DNA of 64,000 nucleotides from Luxibacter massiliensis (GTDB lineage: Bacteria; Bacillota; Clostridia; Lachnospirales; Lachnospiraceae), in NCBI RefSeq assembly GCF_900604355.1, contig NZ_UWOE01000001.1, positions 1,302,001 to 1,366,000 of the forward strand. The letters are read 5' to 3'. A program made the position numbers and the translations under genes. This document shows, in pieces, positions 8,962 to 17,526 of the stretch; the stretch's first letter is position 1, and every line of letters begins with the position of its first letter. Below the pieces are notes generated by a model, which saw nothing but the letters and a program-made list of their open reading frames with translations, did no database searches and was not told the origin of the DNA.

Positions 8962-10158
8962 ATGGGGATTCTAGAAAAAAATATAAAAACAATCTTGGAA
9001 GCTGCGTATCTTTTATTATTTGCAGTCATGATAGGATATTATTTTTCTTGGACAACAACTTTTGAGATTGTATGGCCTGAATATTTCTATCGTAATCTCA
9101 GGATATTACTGCTCATTGTTATTACAATGAGGTTTGCGGCTGAAGATAAAATTTGTCTTGCTGATATTCTATTAGGCGCATTGACAGCATTTATATTTCT
9201 AGTGGCGTGGCAGCATAATACTTATGAAGAATTAAGCAATATTGTTCTGCTGATTGTAGGATCCCGGGGGATTTCTTATAGAAAAATAGTAAAGGTATTT
9301 CTGATTACATGTAGTGTACTTCTGTTTTGGACAGTATTTTCTGCATTGACAGGCAGAATAGAGAATTTGATTATATATCAGGATGGCAGAAGGCAGAGAA
9401 TTTCATTTGGTATTGTATATCCTACAGATTTTTCGGCACATCTTTTTTATATGATCACTGCTTATTGCTGTATCAGGAAAGAACGGTTGAGATACTTAGA
9501 AATAGGGGGTATAGCGGCAGTCGGAATTTTTGTATATATTTTCTGTGACGCCCGTTTAAATACGATTTGCATATTATTAGTGGCAGGCTGTATGGCTTTT
9601 AATAAGTGGAGGCACCGTCGTGCCCAGCACCAATACCAGATGCATTCTGCCTTGTCACTACTCTTATGCCTATCAACTACAATTTGTGCCATGGTCATGA
9701 TTGGACTGACCTTGCTTTATGACCCCGGAAGTAAGTTAATGGTACTTTTTGACAATATCTTAAACAGCCGGCTGCGGTTGGGAAAAAAGGGAATTGATTT
9801 ATATGGCCTCTCTATATTTGGACAACCTATTAAATTAATCGGGAGCGGCAATAGTGTGAAACAGCCAGAAAATTATTTTTTCCTGGATAGTTCATATCTT
9901 TATGTGCTGCTGCAATATGGAATTCTTGTCCTTGGAGTGCTTCTGTTACTCTTTGCAGTACTGAGTTTCAAAGCCAGAAAAGAAAGACAATGGACATTGT
10001 TATGGCTCATTGCGGTTATGGGGCTGCAATGTGTTGTGGAGCACCATATAATGGATATCAGCTATAATATATTACTTTGGCTTCCGTTGGCATGTTTAAG
10101 CGAGGAACCCGGGAAGGAGCCTATAATAAAAAGGGGTTGGAGAAAGGTAAAAGCATGA
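8962..10158 (+). CDS. Wzy-like polysaccharide polymerase / O-antigen ligase-type membrane protein
   Basis: A 398-residue protein with about 10-11 predicted membrane helices over its whole length and a large outward loop in the second half (around RLRLGKKGIDLYGLSIFGQPI). That loop is typical of Wzy polymerases, which join flipped repeat units outside the membrane. Wzy sequences are poorly conserved, so the call rests on topology and on position in an operon that already has a flippase and priming enzyme. AAGGAG precedes the ATG at 8962. Its TGA overlaps the ATG of the next gene. The truncated protein at the window start is a second candidate polymerase. Confidence 0.72.
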   Translation: MGILEKNIKTILEAAYLLLFAVMIGYYFSWTTTFEIVWPEYFYRNLRILLLIVITMRFAAEDKICLADILLGALTAFIFLVAWQHNTYEELSNIVLLIVGSRGISYRKIVKVFLITCSVLLFWTVFSALTGRIENLIIYQDGRRQRISFGIVYPTDFSAHLFYMITAYCCIRKERLRYLEIGGIAAVGIFVYIFCDARLNTICILLVAGCMAFNKWRHRRAQHQYQMHSALSLLLCLSTTICAMVMIGLTLLYDPGSKLMVLFDNILNSRLRLGKKGIDLYGLSIFGQPIKLIGSGNSVKQPENYFFLDSSYLYVLLQYGILVLGVLLLLFAVLSFKARKERQWTLLWLIAVMGLQCVVEHHIMDISYNILLWLPLACLSEEPGKEPIIKRGWRKVKA

Positions 10159-11540
10159 AATCAGTTAAGATTAATAAAATTTTTCATAAATATCCTGTTT
10201 TGATTGGAATTATACTGATTGCAATATTGATAGGCGGTCTAGTTATATATAAATATTGGATGGAAAGACAAGTAGGAGAATCAACAATTGTTCCTGAAGA
10301 TCTTGCACGTGAGCAGACGATAGAACAATTCCAGGATCCGGAGGATCTCTTAAGATATATCATGTCAGCTTTGCAGAAAAAGGATTTGGACCTGTTTCTG
10401 AGGGCATGTGCTGTAGATGAACGTTTGCTGGCAAATCCGTTTTACGAAACTATCAATAAATCAGAGATGTTTGGCTATGATATGGGACTCCCCCCTTCTG
10501 CAGATTATGAAGAGTACAGGGCATTGAGCTCTATTGAGTTAGCGAAATATTATACAGATAAGTTTGAAGAATTCCAGAAGTATTTTGCAGACCTTTCTGT
10601 TTCAGAAATAAGCAGCGTGGGGATTTTACATCCAGAGGAGCAGATGTCATCTGATATTTTATATGAATCCAGCAAAATCTGCGGCAGCTGGGGAGCAGAT
10701 GCAGCTGTAAAAATGGCAGTTTTAATAAAGAGCCAGGATAAGGAATTTATGGTGACTTTTACTGTCACCAAGTATTATGGATATTGGAAAGTGTTTGATT
10801 TTGGGTCTGTATTTCCAGAAGATGGGACAAACTCTTTTATTGAGGAAATAACGAAAAAGGAATTTGATTCTATTACTGAACAGAAAGATATTTTAGGTTA
10901 TCTTGAAGAATTAAGTAAGAAATTGAATACAGAGGAAACAACGGAGGAACAGGCAGAGAAAGAAGAGATTAAGGATCCGGAAAAGGAAATCCTGCCTCCG
11001 AATTATTTTATAGTAGGGTCATCCTTCGGGAAAGATGAGAAGGATACTATACAGAAATATTTACTTGCATTACAGAAAAAGGATGTTACAAAGGCTTTAA
11101 GCTATTGTAATATAGATGCTCAGGCAGAAGATTTAAATTCAGTAAATGCAGAAGTCATTCAATTACAGGAACGATTTGCTAAACAGCTCACTTATTTATA
11201 TTATGGGTTGCTGGGGGAAGAGTACTCCCCAGAAAGCAGGAAATTAAACGAGCTGGAGAAAACGGCAGAGGATATATTGGAAGAATTGAACCCGGAAATG
11301 ATTCCCTACATGGATGTAAAAGATATGATCGAGGTGAAAGGGAACCTGCCTGATAATGAGGCACAGTATGTTGTGTTTTATGCTTTTAATGGGAAGTGTT
11401 ATGTGAGCGGCTATACTTTGGTTTGGCAGGATGAGGGATGGCAGATTGCATCTTTGTCATTAAAGGACGGGAATTTAAAAGACGGAGAAGTAAAGGAAAT
11501 TTCATGGAAGAAGTATAATCAGCTGATGGGGAATGAATAG
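10155..11540 (+). CDS. Membrane-anchored extracytoplasmic protein with two repeated domains, unknown function
   Basis: A 461-residue protein, not recognised as a named family. It has a short basic N-terminus (MKSVKINKIFHKY), one membrane helix (about residues 15-33), then a long acidic outside part. Two segments look like internal repeats: LLRYIMSALQKKDLDLFL near residue 70 and IQKYLLALQKKDVTKAL near residue 295. Each is followed by a beta-rich stretch ending in a W-containing strand (YYGYWKVFDFG and WQDEGWQIASLSL), recalling NTF2-like/DUF4878-type folds. A Glu/Lys-rich linker (around residues 265-310) separates them. ATG at 10155 overlaps the stop of the polymerase-like gene, so it belongs to the operon. 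A role in polymer anchoring or length control is only a guess. Confidence 0.75.
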   Translation: MKSVKINKIFHKYPVLIGIILIAILIGGLVIYKYWMERQVGESTIVPEDLAREQTIEQFQDPEDLLRYIMSALQKKDLDLFLRACAVDERLLANPFYETINKSEMFGYDMGLPPSADYEEYRALSSIELAKYYTDKFEEFQKYFADLSVSEISSVGILHPEEQMSSDILYESSKICGSWGADAAVKMAVLIKSQDKEFMVTFTVTKYYGYWKVFDFGSVFPEDGTNSFIEEITKKEFDSITEQKDILGYLEELSKKLNTEETTEEQAEKEEIKDPEKEILPPNYFIVGSSFGKDEKDTIQKYLLALQKKDVTKALSYCNIDAQAEDLNSVNAEVIQLQERFAKQLTYLYYGLLGEEYSPESRKLNELEKTAEDILEELNPEMIPYMDVKDMIEVKGNLPDNEAQYVVFYAFNGKCYVSGYTLVWQDEGWQIASLSLKDGNLKDGEVKEISWKKYNQLMGNE

Positions 11541-11542
11541 TT

Positions 11543-12637
11543 ATGCGAATTTTATTTTATGCTCTGACGGAAAACCAGGGCGGCATTGAAAATTTTATTT
11601 TTAATTATTTTTTTTGGATGAAAAAGGAAAATATTCATTTAACACTGTTTGCTATGGGCAGTAAGGCAGTATATGAAGAAGAGTTCCAGAATATGGGCGC
11701 CGAGATTATCCATCTTCCGCCAAAGAAAAACAGACTGCTATTTTATAAATATATGGATAATAAAGTACGAAGTGGAAACTTTGATGTGGTGTGGTTTAAC
11801 GATAATAATTTGTGTGATATCCATCTGTTGAAAGCCGCTAAAAAATATAACGTTCCGATACGTATTTGCCATGCCCACAACAGCGCCATGGAAAAAAATA
11901 AGCTAAAACTTTTCAGGCACCAATGGCACAGCAGGTCTATAGAGAAGTATGCGACGGATTTATGGACCTGCTCTGATAAGGCGGCTAGATGGGCCTATGG
12001 GAGACTGTGGGAAAGTAGAAATGTAAAAGAAATTCCTAATGCGGTGGATGTAGAAAAATTTTGTTATACAGAGGAGAAGCGCGCCTGTGCGAGACGAAAA
12101 TTAGGGGTGGGAGACCAGTTGGCCATTGGGCATGTGGGGCGCTTTTGTGAGGCTAAGAACCATAAATTCCTATTGGATATATACAGTTATATTGTGACAC
12201 TTTGTCCTGACAGTGTACTAATACTTATAGGGCAAGGCGAGCTGAGGGAAATGATAGAACAGGATATCATGGCCAGGGGACTCGTATTCAAAGTGAAATT
12301 ACTGGGACAGCGGGAAGATGTGGCAGAGATAATCCAAGGCTTTGATGTAATGGTAATGCCTTCTCTATTTGAGGGATTTCCGGTCGCAGTAGTGGAGGCC
12401 CAGGCAGCAGGCGTACCTTGCGTTCTCTCTGATACAGTTACCAGAAAAGTGGATATTTCAGATACAGTGGTTTATATCAGCCTGGAGAAAAAAGCAAAAG
12501 AATGGGCAGAGGAAATTCTGTCAGCAGCAGCTCATGTGGACAGGGACGCTATGAGCGAAAAGGTTTTGAGGAGTGCGTATAATATTAAGAAAGCTGCCCG
12601 GAGTCTTGAGGAATGGTTTGAGCGGAGGGACAAATGA
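11543..12637 (+). CDS. GT4-family glycosyltransferase (EpsF-like)
   Basis: A 364-residue GT-B retaining glycosyltransferase. Motifs: FYALTENQGGIENFIFNYF at the N-terminus, CHAHNSAMEKNK, CSDKAARWAYG, GHVGRFCEAKNHKFLLDIY, LIGQGELREMIE and SLFEGFPVAVVEAQAAGVPC. It shares its layout with the gene at 168, so the operon contains at least two EpsF-like enzymes. It starts 2 bp after the preceding stop and its own stop overlaps the next ATG. It probably transfers one sugar to the lipid-linked oligosaccharide; donor unknown. Confidence 0.88.
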   Translation: MRILFYALTENQGGIENFIFNYFFWMKKENIHLTLFAMGSKAVYEEEFQNMGAEIIHLPPKKNRLLFYKYMDNKVRSGNFDVVWFNDNNLCDIHLLKAAKKYNVPIRICHAHNSAMEKNKLKLFRHQWHSRSIEKYATDLWTCSDKAARWAYGRLWESRNVKEIPNAVDVEKFCYTEEKRACARRKLGVGDQLAIGHVGRFCEAKNHKFLLDIYSYIVTLCPDSVLILIGQGELREMIEQDIMARGLVFKVKLLGQREDVAEIIQGFDVMVMPSLFEGFPVAVVEAQAAGVPCVLSDTVTRKVDISDTVVYISLEKKAKEWAEEILSAAAHVDRDAMSEKVLRSAYNIKKAARSLEEWFERRDK

Positions 12638-13806
12638 AAAAGATACTGGTTCTTACAAGGGCATTTGAAAATGGCGGTTTAGAGGTTGCCCTGGCAGAGC
12701 TCATAGCAAGATTAGATAAAAGGAAATACAATATTACGATTCTCTGTATTGAAAAAATTGGGGAATTACAGTCTAAAATCCCTGCAGAAGTTAAGGTGGA
12801 AGAATTATTTTTTTATAAGGAAAGGTATAGGATTTTTGTCAACCACAGAAAGATGCCAAATAGTGGATTGCTTATGCTGTTAAATAAAATCCATAAAAAA
12901 AGCTGTGAGTTAATTTTAAGAGCAAAGGAAAATTGTAATCCATATTATGAGTACGTTTTAAAGAGAACAGCAAGGACTGGGGACAAATATGATATATTAC
13001 TGGACTTTTATGGTTATGGGCATTTTTTATCTGTATATGGCGCGAAGTATGTAAGGGCTGATAAAAAGGCAATGTGGTTGCATGATGAGAGTATGGACTG
13101 GGTGAAACAGACAGAACCATATATGAGAAGCTATGATAAATTTTTTTGTGTTTCTAAAACAGTCCGAAAAAACTTTATAGAACGTTGCCCCCAATATGAA
13201 ACCAAGGCAGAGGTACTCTATAATTATATCGATATTGACAGAGTTAAGGTTTTGGCAGGCCGGGAGTATGATGATGAAAAATTTAAAGGGGACTTTAAAA
13301 TTCTGACAGTTGGAAGACTGGCGGAGCAGAAGGGGTATGACTATGCCGTGGAATGTGCTAAGATCTTAAAGGAGAAAAACTTTAGTTTTGTTTGGTATGC
13401 GGCCGGGGAAGGGAAGGAAAGAAAAAAGCTAGAGAGTCTGATCCAAGAATATAATTTGGAGAAAAACTTTATCCTTCTAGGTAATATTGAAAATCCCTAT
13501 CCATATATAAAAAATTGTGATCTTTATGTACAGCCATCCCGGCACGAGGGATTTGGGATTGCAGTACTGGAAGCAAAAATATTATGCAGGCCGATTATTA
13601 TATCTGCTACACCATGCTTAGCAGAGCAGATAGAAGATGGTAAAAATGGATTTATTGTTGAATTAAGCGCCGGGCGTCTTGCAGATAAGGTTATGGAAGT
13701 ATATTCCAATCCTGAAATAGTGGAGCGTGTGGTACAGACTTTAAAAAGTACAAATTTTGATTATAATAGTGAGATAGAGAGATTAGAAAACTTTCTGGAT
13801 AATTAG
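12634..13806 (+). CDS. GT4-family glycosyltransferase
   Basis: A 390-residue GT-B glycosyltransferase. N-terminal motif LVLTRAFENGGLEVALAELI; C-terminal motifs ILTVGRLAEQKGYDYAVE, WYAAGEGKERKKLESLI, LLGNIENPYPYIKNCDLYVQPSRHEG and GIAVLEAKILCRPII, with the E-x7-E donor site. The ATGA overlap with the preceding gene indicates coupling. It likely adds one residue to the repeat unit. Base composition is more AT-rich than in genes at the left end of the window, a trend that continues rightwards. Confidence 0.88.
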   Translation: MKKILVLTRAFENGGLEVALAELIARLDKRKYNITILCIEKIGELQSKIPAEVKVEELFFYKERYRIFVNHRKMPNSGLLMLLNKIHKKSCELILRAKENCNPYYEYVLKRTARTGDKYDILLDFYGYGHFLSVYGAKYVRADKKAMWLHDESMDWVKQTEPYMRSYDKFFCVSKTVRKNFIERCPQYETKAEVLYNYIDIDRVKVLAGREYDDEKFKGDFKILTVGRLAEQKGYDYAVECAKILKEKNFSFVWYAAGEGKERKKLESLIQEYNLEKNFILLGNIENPYPYIKNCDLYVQPSRHEGFGIAVLEAKILCRPIIISATPCLAEQIEDGKNGFIVELSAGRLADKVMEVYSNPEIVERVVQTLKSTNFDYNSEIERLENFLDN

Positions 13807-13822
13807 GAGAAAAATAAAGTAA

Positions 13823-14899
13823 ATGAGCAAAGATAAAAATAGATATATCTTAAGTTTCGACGATGATGCCGCATTTAATGCAGGCCTGAAAGCTCCTTCT
13901 GATTGTGAAAAAATATTTTTAGGACAAGGATATAAAAATATAAAAATACCTTTATATAGAGGAAATAACAAATTTGTAAATAAGGGCAAGAATTTTTTGA
14001 AATATTTAAGATTGTTTAAAATAAAAAGAGGAAGTATTGTTGCGGTTCAGCATCCACAGTATATACGCAGTATTTATATGGACTTTTTAGCAGGCCTGAA
14101 AAGCCTTAAGAAAGTAAAGATAATATTTGTGGTCCATGATTTAGAATCCCTGAGAAAGATGTTTGTCGAAGAAACTGCTATTTATCAAAAACTGGATCAT
14201 AAGATGTATCAAATTGCAGATATAATAATTGCCCATAATGATAAAATGAAAGAATATCTTGTAAATACATGCGGCATACCGAGAAAAAAAATTGTAATAT
14301 TAGGTATGTTTGATTATTTAGCAGATAATAGCATTGGGACTTCTGATAAAAGGATGTCTAAAGATGGAGGAATCGTTATCGCGGGTAATTTGAAAAAAGA
14401 AAAAAGTGGTTATATCTACAAATTAGTTGACAATAATCCTAATATAGAGTTTAATCTATATGGTGTAAATTGGGAATATGCTGGAAAATGTGGTGAGAAT
14501 TGGTGTTACAGGGGCGCTTTTAGGCCGGATGAACTGCCAATCCATATCAGTGGAAGCTTTGGGTTAGTTTGGGATGGGCCTGATATTCAGGAATGTAAGG
14601 GCGCCACAGGAAATTATATAAAATATAACAATCCCCACAAAGTGTCTCTATATATTGCTGCTGGCCTGCCAATTATCATATGGGACCAGGCTGCGCTGGC
14701 TGCTTATATTATAGATAAAGAGATAGGCATTGCGGTTAGTAATCTGGAATCATTAGAGGAAGAATTGCGAAGGATCACGATTGATAAATATAATAGTATG
14801 AGAAAAAATATTATGAAGCTGTCAGAAGAAGTGAGAAATGGAAAGTTTACTGAAACTGCTATAAAAAATAGTGAAAGATTATTATACGAATTACGTTAG
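13823..14899 (+). CDS. Galactofuranosyltransferase-like sugar transferase
   Basis: A 358-residue cytoplasmic protein that resembles bacterial beta-1,6-galactofuranosyltransferases of surface-polysaccharide loci. Visible features are VAVQHPQYIRSIYMDFL, IIFVVHDLESLR, ADIIIAHNDKMKEYL, GNLKKEKSGYIYKL, and the C-terminal donor-site region FGLVWDGPDIQECKGATGNY followed by NPHKVSLYIAAGLPIIIWDQAALA. This last block is well conserved in that family. It starts 16 bp after the previous gene with AGGAG upstream. No UDP-galactopyranose mutase gene is in the window, so galactofuranose as donor is family-based inference. Confidence 0.75.
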   Translation: MSKDKNRYILSFDDDAAFNAGLKAPSDCEKIFLGQGYKNIKIPLYRGNNKFVNKGKNFLKYLRLFKIKRGSIVAVQHPQYIRSIYMDFLAGLKSLKKVKIIFVVHDLESLRKMFVEETAIYQKLDHKMYQIADIIIAHNDKMKEYLVNTCGIPRKKIVILGMFDYLADNSIGTSDKRMSKDGGIVIAGNLKKEKSGYIYKLVDNNPNIEFNLYGVNWEYAGKCGENWCYRGAFRPDELPIHISGSFGLVWDGPDIQECKGATGNYIKYNNPHKVSLYIAAGLPIIIWDQAALAAYIIDKEIGIAVSNLESLEEELRRITIDKYNSMRKNIMKLSEEVRNGKFTETAIKNSERLLYELR

Positions 14900-14952
14900 C
14901 CAGAAAGGTAATGCTGAGGTAACATAGAGTCCCCTATTTAAAGGTGTAATTT

Positions 14953-16530
14953 ATGATCATAGAGAAAATAACTGGAAATAAGAATGTAGCTAAAGTCTTA
15001 AAAGTATTAATGCCATCAATACCAGAAGAGCATGGCAGTAATAAAACAAGAGCATTCGTATATATAGCATACGCCTATATTCTTTTGCCCTTTTTGATAT
15101 TTGCCATTGGCTGGTTTGGAAAACGTTATTGGGTGCCTATTGTGCCAGTGCTTTTATTTTGTTTTTGGAAGGCGGGGAGAGAAACTCCTGCTTTATGGAT
15201 ACCTGAGTTAAATAGAGATAATATTGTCAAGATTTTGTTTATTATTCTGATGGTCTTTATATGGGTGTATTTTTCAGGTATAGGGAAAATGGTTTTCCAG
15301 AATCAGGATCACGGCGTGAGAAACTCCGTATTTGAAATTCTTGTCCAGCAGGATTGGCCTATATATAATTATGATGTTATTATTGAGAATTTTAAAGAAG
15401 GTACAACAGGAACTTCTTTAATTTATTATATAGGGTTTTGGATTCCAGCGGCTGTTTTTGGGAAAATATTTGGGATAGATGCAGGGTATGGTTTTCAGGC
15501 GTTCTGGGCGATTCTTGGAATTGTACTAATTTATTACTTTATTTGTGCTCGTAAAGAAAGATTATTGGTTTGGCCTTTGGCAATCATGATTTTTTTTAGC
15601 GGATTGGATATTATAGGGCAGTATTTCAGAGGCGTGGACTTATTTACTCTTTCAAATGATACACATTTGGAATGGTGGGGAGAGCCATATCAGTATTCAA
15701 GCATGACGACCCAGTTATTTTGGGTATTTAATCAGTCTATACCTGCATGGTTGTGTACAATACTAGCGTTTATACAGAAAAATAACAAGTCGCTGGTATT
15801 TATTTTGGCCTGCTGTATGCTGCCCAGTACCTTCCCATTTGTAGGCCTGTTAGTATTGGCTGTATATTGGGCCTTTAGCAGAAAGTATGATCTTTCTTCT
15901 GGGAGCAGCAGAAAAGAGAGGGCCATATTATATGCCAAAGAGTTTTTCAGTGACACATTTACATTGCAGAATATTGTAGGAGGTGGGATTATAGGGATAT
16001 TTTCTTTCCTATACCTTAATGCAAATGTTTCTGGAAACCGTGTTATGCAGGAAACCTTATATGGCCCGTCTTTTGACAATCATTTAATTAAATATTTGTT
16101 ATTTATACTTTTAGAGGTTGGGATATACTTTGTTGTTTTGTATAAATATAATAAAGAAAAAAGTATGTATTATGTTCTTTTAATCTGCCTGTTGATTATT
16201 CCGCCCATAAAGATTGGTGCAGGTGGAGATTTCTGCATGAGAGCGAGTATTCCGGCTTTGTTTATGTTGATGATTATGGTAATAGATGCTTTGGATAAGG
16301 CAAAGAAAAGCAGAGATTTAGCAGTTGTGATAAGTCTTTCTATCATTTTATGTATTGGCGCAGTAACACCTTTCCATGAGATTGTGAGAACCTTTAAGAA
16401 TACTGTTAACTCCTTAAATTCGGAGGAACAAGTATATCTTCCTTCTATAGACAGCCATACTATTTTAAATAGTCCCAACTTTTCAGGTGCTATTGATGAT
16501 AGTTTTTTCTTTAAATATATTGCCAGGTGA
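14953..16530 (+). CDS. Large multi-pass membrane protein (GT-C-like or polymerase)
   Basis: A 525-residue protein with about 11-13 hydrophobic helices. The loop after the early helices holds an acidic/His motif (NQDHGVRNSVFEILVQQDWPIY, about residues 117-138) and further W/Y-rich outward segments (THLEWWGEPYQYSSM). This is reminiscent of GT-C glycosyltransferases that use lipid-phosphate sugars, though a polymerase role is also possible. I do not recognise a named family. It is the last gene of the first operon, before the 210 bp leader of rfbF, and its ribosome site (AAAGG) is weak. Confidence 0.65.
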   Translation: MIIEKITGNKNVAKVLKVLMPSIPEEHGSNKTRAFVYIAYAYILLPFLIFAIGWFGKRYWVPIVPVLLFCFWKAGRETPALWIPELNRDNIVKILFIILMVFIWVYFSGIGKMVFQNQDHGVRNSVFEILVQQDWPIYNYDVIIENFKEGTTGTSLIYYIGFWIPAAVFGKIFGIDAGYGFQAFWAILGIVLIYYFICARKERLLVWPLAIMIFFSGLDIIGQYFRGVDLFTLSNDTHLEWWGEPYQYSSMTTQLFWVFNQSIPAWLCTILAFIQKNNKSLVFILACCMLPSTFPFVGLLVLAVYWAFSRKYDLSSGSSRKERAILYAKEFFSDTFTLQNIVGGGIIGIFSFLYLNANVSGNRVMQETLYGPSFDNHLIKYLLFILLEVGIYFVVLYKYNKEKSMYYVLLICLLIIPPIKIGAGGDFCMRASIPALFMLMIMVIDALDKAKKSRDLAVVISLSIILCIGAVTPFHEIVRTFKNTVNSLNSEEQVYLPSIDSHTILNSPNFSGAIDDSFFFKYIAR

Positions 16531-16590
16531 GAGGGTACTAGATACAAATATTAACCAAATTTTTACAGTTTATTACTTAATTTGCGGAAA

Positions 16591-16633
16591 TTTTGTCGAT
16601 TTTGTAGATAAAACGGAAAATATGTGATATAAT
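16591..16633 (+). promoter_or_regulatory. Extended -10 promoter upstream of rfbF
   Basis: In the 210 bp between 16531 and 16740 there is a consensus TATAAT at 16628-16633 preceded by TG at 16625-16626, an extended -10 element. A weak -35 candidate TTGTAG lies at 16602-16607 with a long 20 bp spacer. Transcription would start near 16640, leaving about a 100-base leader before the ATG at 16741. It is the clearest promoter I see on the + strand before rfbF, and it would drive rfbF, rfbG and whatever cassette lies behind them. Read-through from the upstream operon remains possible, as no terminator is evident. Confidence 0.65.
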
Positions 16634-16740
16634 GTGCCCGGTTGATTTGATATATAGAATGAGAGTAATTTGCATATTTTAGAGAATGTGCTTCATTTTA
16701 GTGTTTAAATTATGTAAATATAAAATGGAGGAAAGTAACT

Positions 16741-17520
16741 ATGAAGGTAGTGATTCTGGCTGGCGGATTTGGTACCCGGATCAGTGAAGAGAGCCATCTG
16801 AGGCCTAAGCCAATGATTGAGATAGGAGAGAAGCCTATACTCTGGCATATAATGAAAGAATATTCGCATTATGGACATAATGAGTTTATCATATGTTGTG
16901 GATATAAGCAGCATATGATTAAGGAGTATTTTGCCGACTATTACCTTTATAATGGGGACGTCACTTTTGACTTTGGACATGAAAACAATATGATCATCCA
17001 CAACAATGTATCAGAACCGTGGAAAGTGACTTTGGTTGATACGGGTTTAAATACTATGACAGGCGGACGGATTAAAAGAGTTCAGAAGTATGTTGGGAAT
17101 GAGCCTTTCATGCTGACCTATGGCGACGGAGTATCAGATATTGATATTGATGAACTTCTGGCTTTCCACAAGGCCAAAAAGCAGATTGCAACATTGACTG
17201 CGGTTCATGTAGGTCAGAGGTTCGGGGTTTTGGACATTGACAAGGAGAGCCGGGATATAAAGGCATTTCGTGAGAAATCACAGGCTGATGGCAGCAGGAT
17301 CAGCGCAGGTTATATGGTGCTTGAACCTGAGGTCTTTGATTATATAGATGGTGATGCAACAGTATTCGAAAAGGAGCCTTTGGAGCGGCTTGTTGCAGAA
17401 GGCCAGCTGAATGCTTATAAGCATAATGGCTACTGGCAATGTATGGATACTCAAAGAGAAAAGGAAAGGCTGGAATCTCTGTGGAGCTCAGGCAAGGCGC
17501 CATGGAAAGTCTGGGATTGA
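16741..17520 (+). CDS. rfbF: Glucose-1-phosphate cytidylyltransferase
   Basis: A 259-residue enzyme (normal length) that makes CDP-glucose from CTP and glucose-1-phosphate, the first step to CDP-linked 6-deoxy and 3,6-dideoxy sugars. The nucleotide-binding motif LAGGFGTRISEESHLRPKPM is at the N-terminus, followed by KPILWHIMKEYSHYG, FMLTYGDGVSDID (metal-binding D) and GYWQCMDTQREKERLE near the end. GGAGG at 16727-16731 gives a good ribosome site. It is followed after 6 bp by rfbG. Composition is somewhat more GC-rich than the genes on either side. It lies outside the proposed invertible segment, so it would serve both states. Confidence 0.96.
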   Translation: MKVVILAGGFGTRISEESHLRPKPMIEIGEKPILWHIMKEYSHYGHNEFIICCGYKQHMIKEYFADYYLYNGDVTFDFGHENNMIIHNNVSEPWKVTLVDTGLNTMTGGRIKRVQKYVGNEPFMLTYGDGVSDIDIDELLAFHKAKKQIATLTAVHVGQRFGVLDIDKESRDIKAFREKSQADGSRISAGYMVLEPEVFDYIDGDATVFEKEPLERLVAEGQLNAYKHNGYWQCMDTQREKERLESLWSSGKAPWKVWD

Positions 17521-17526
17521 TGAAGT

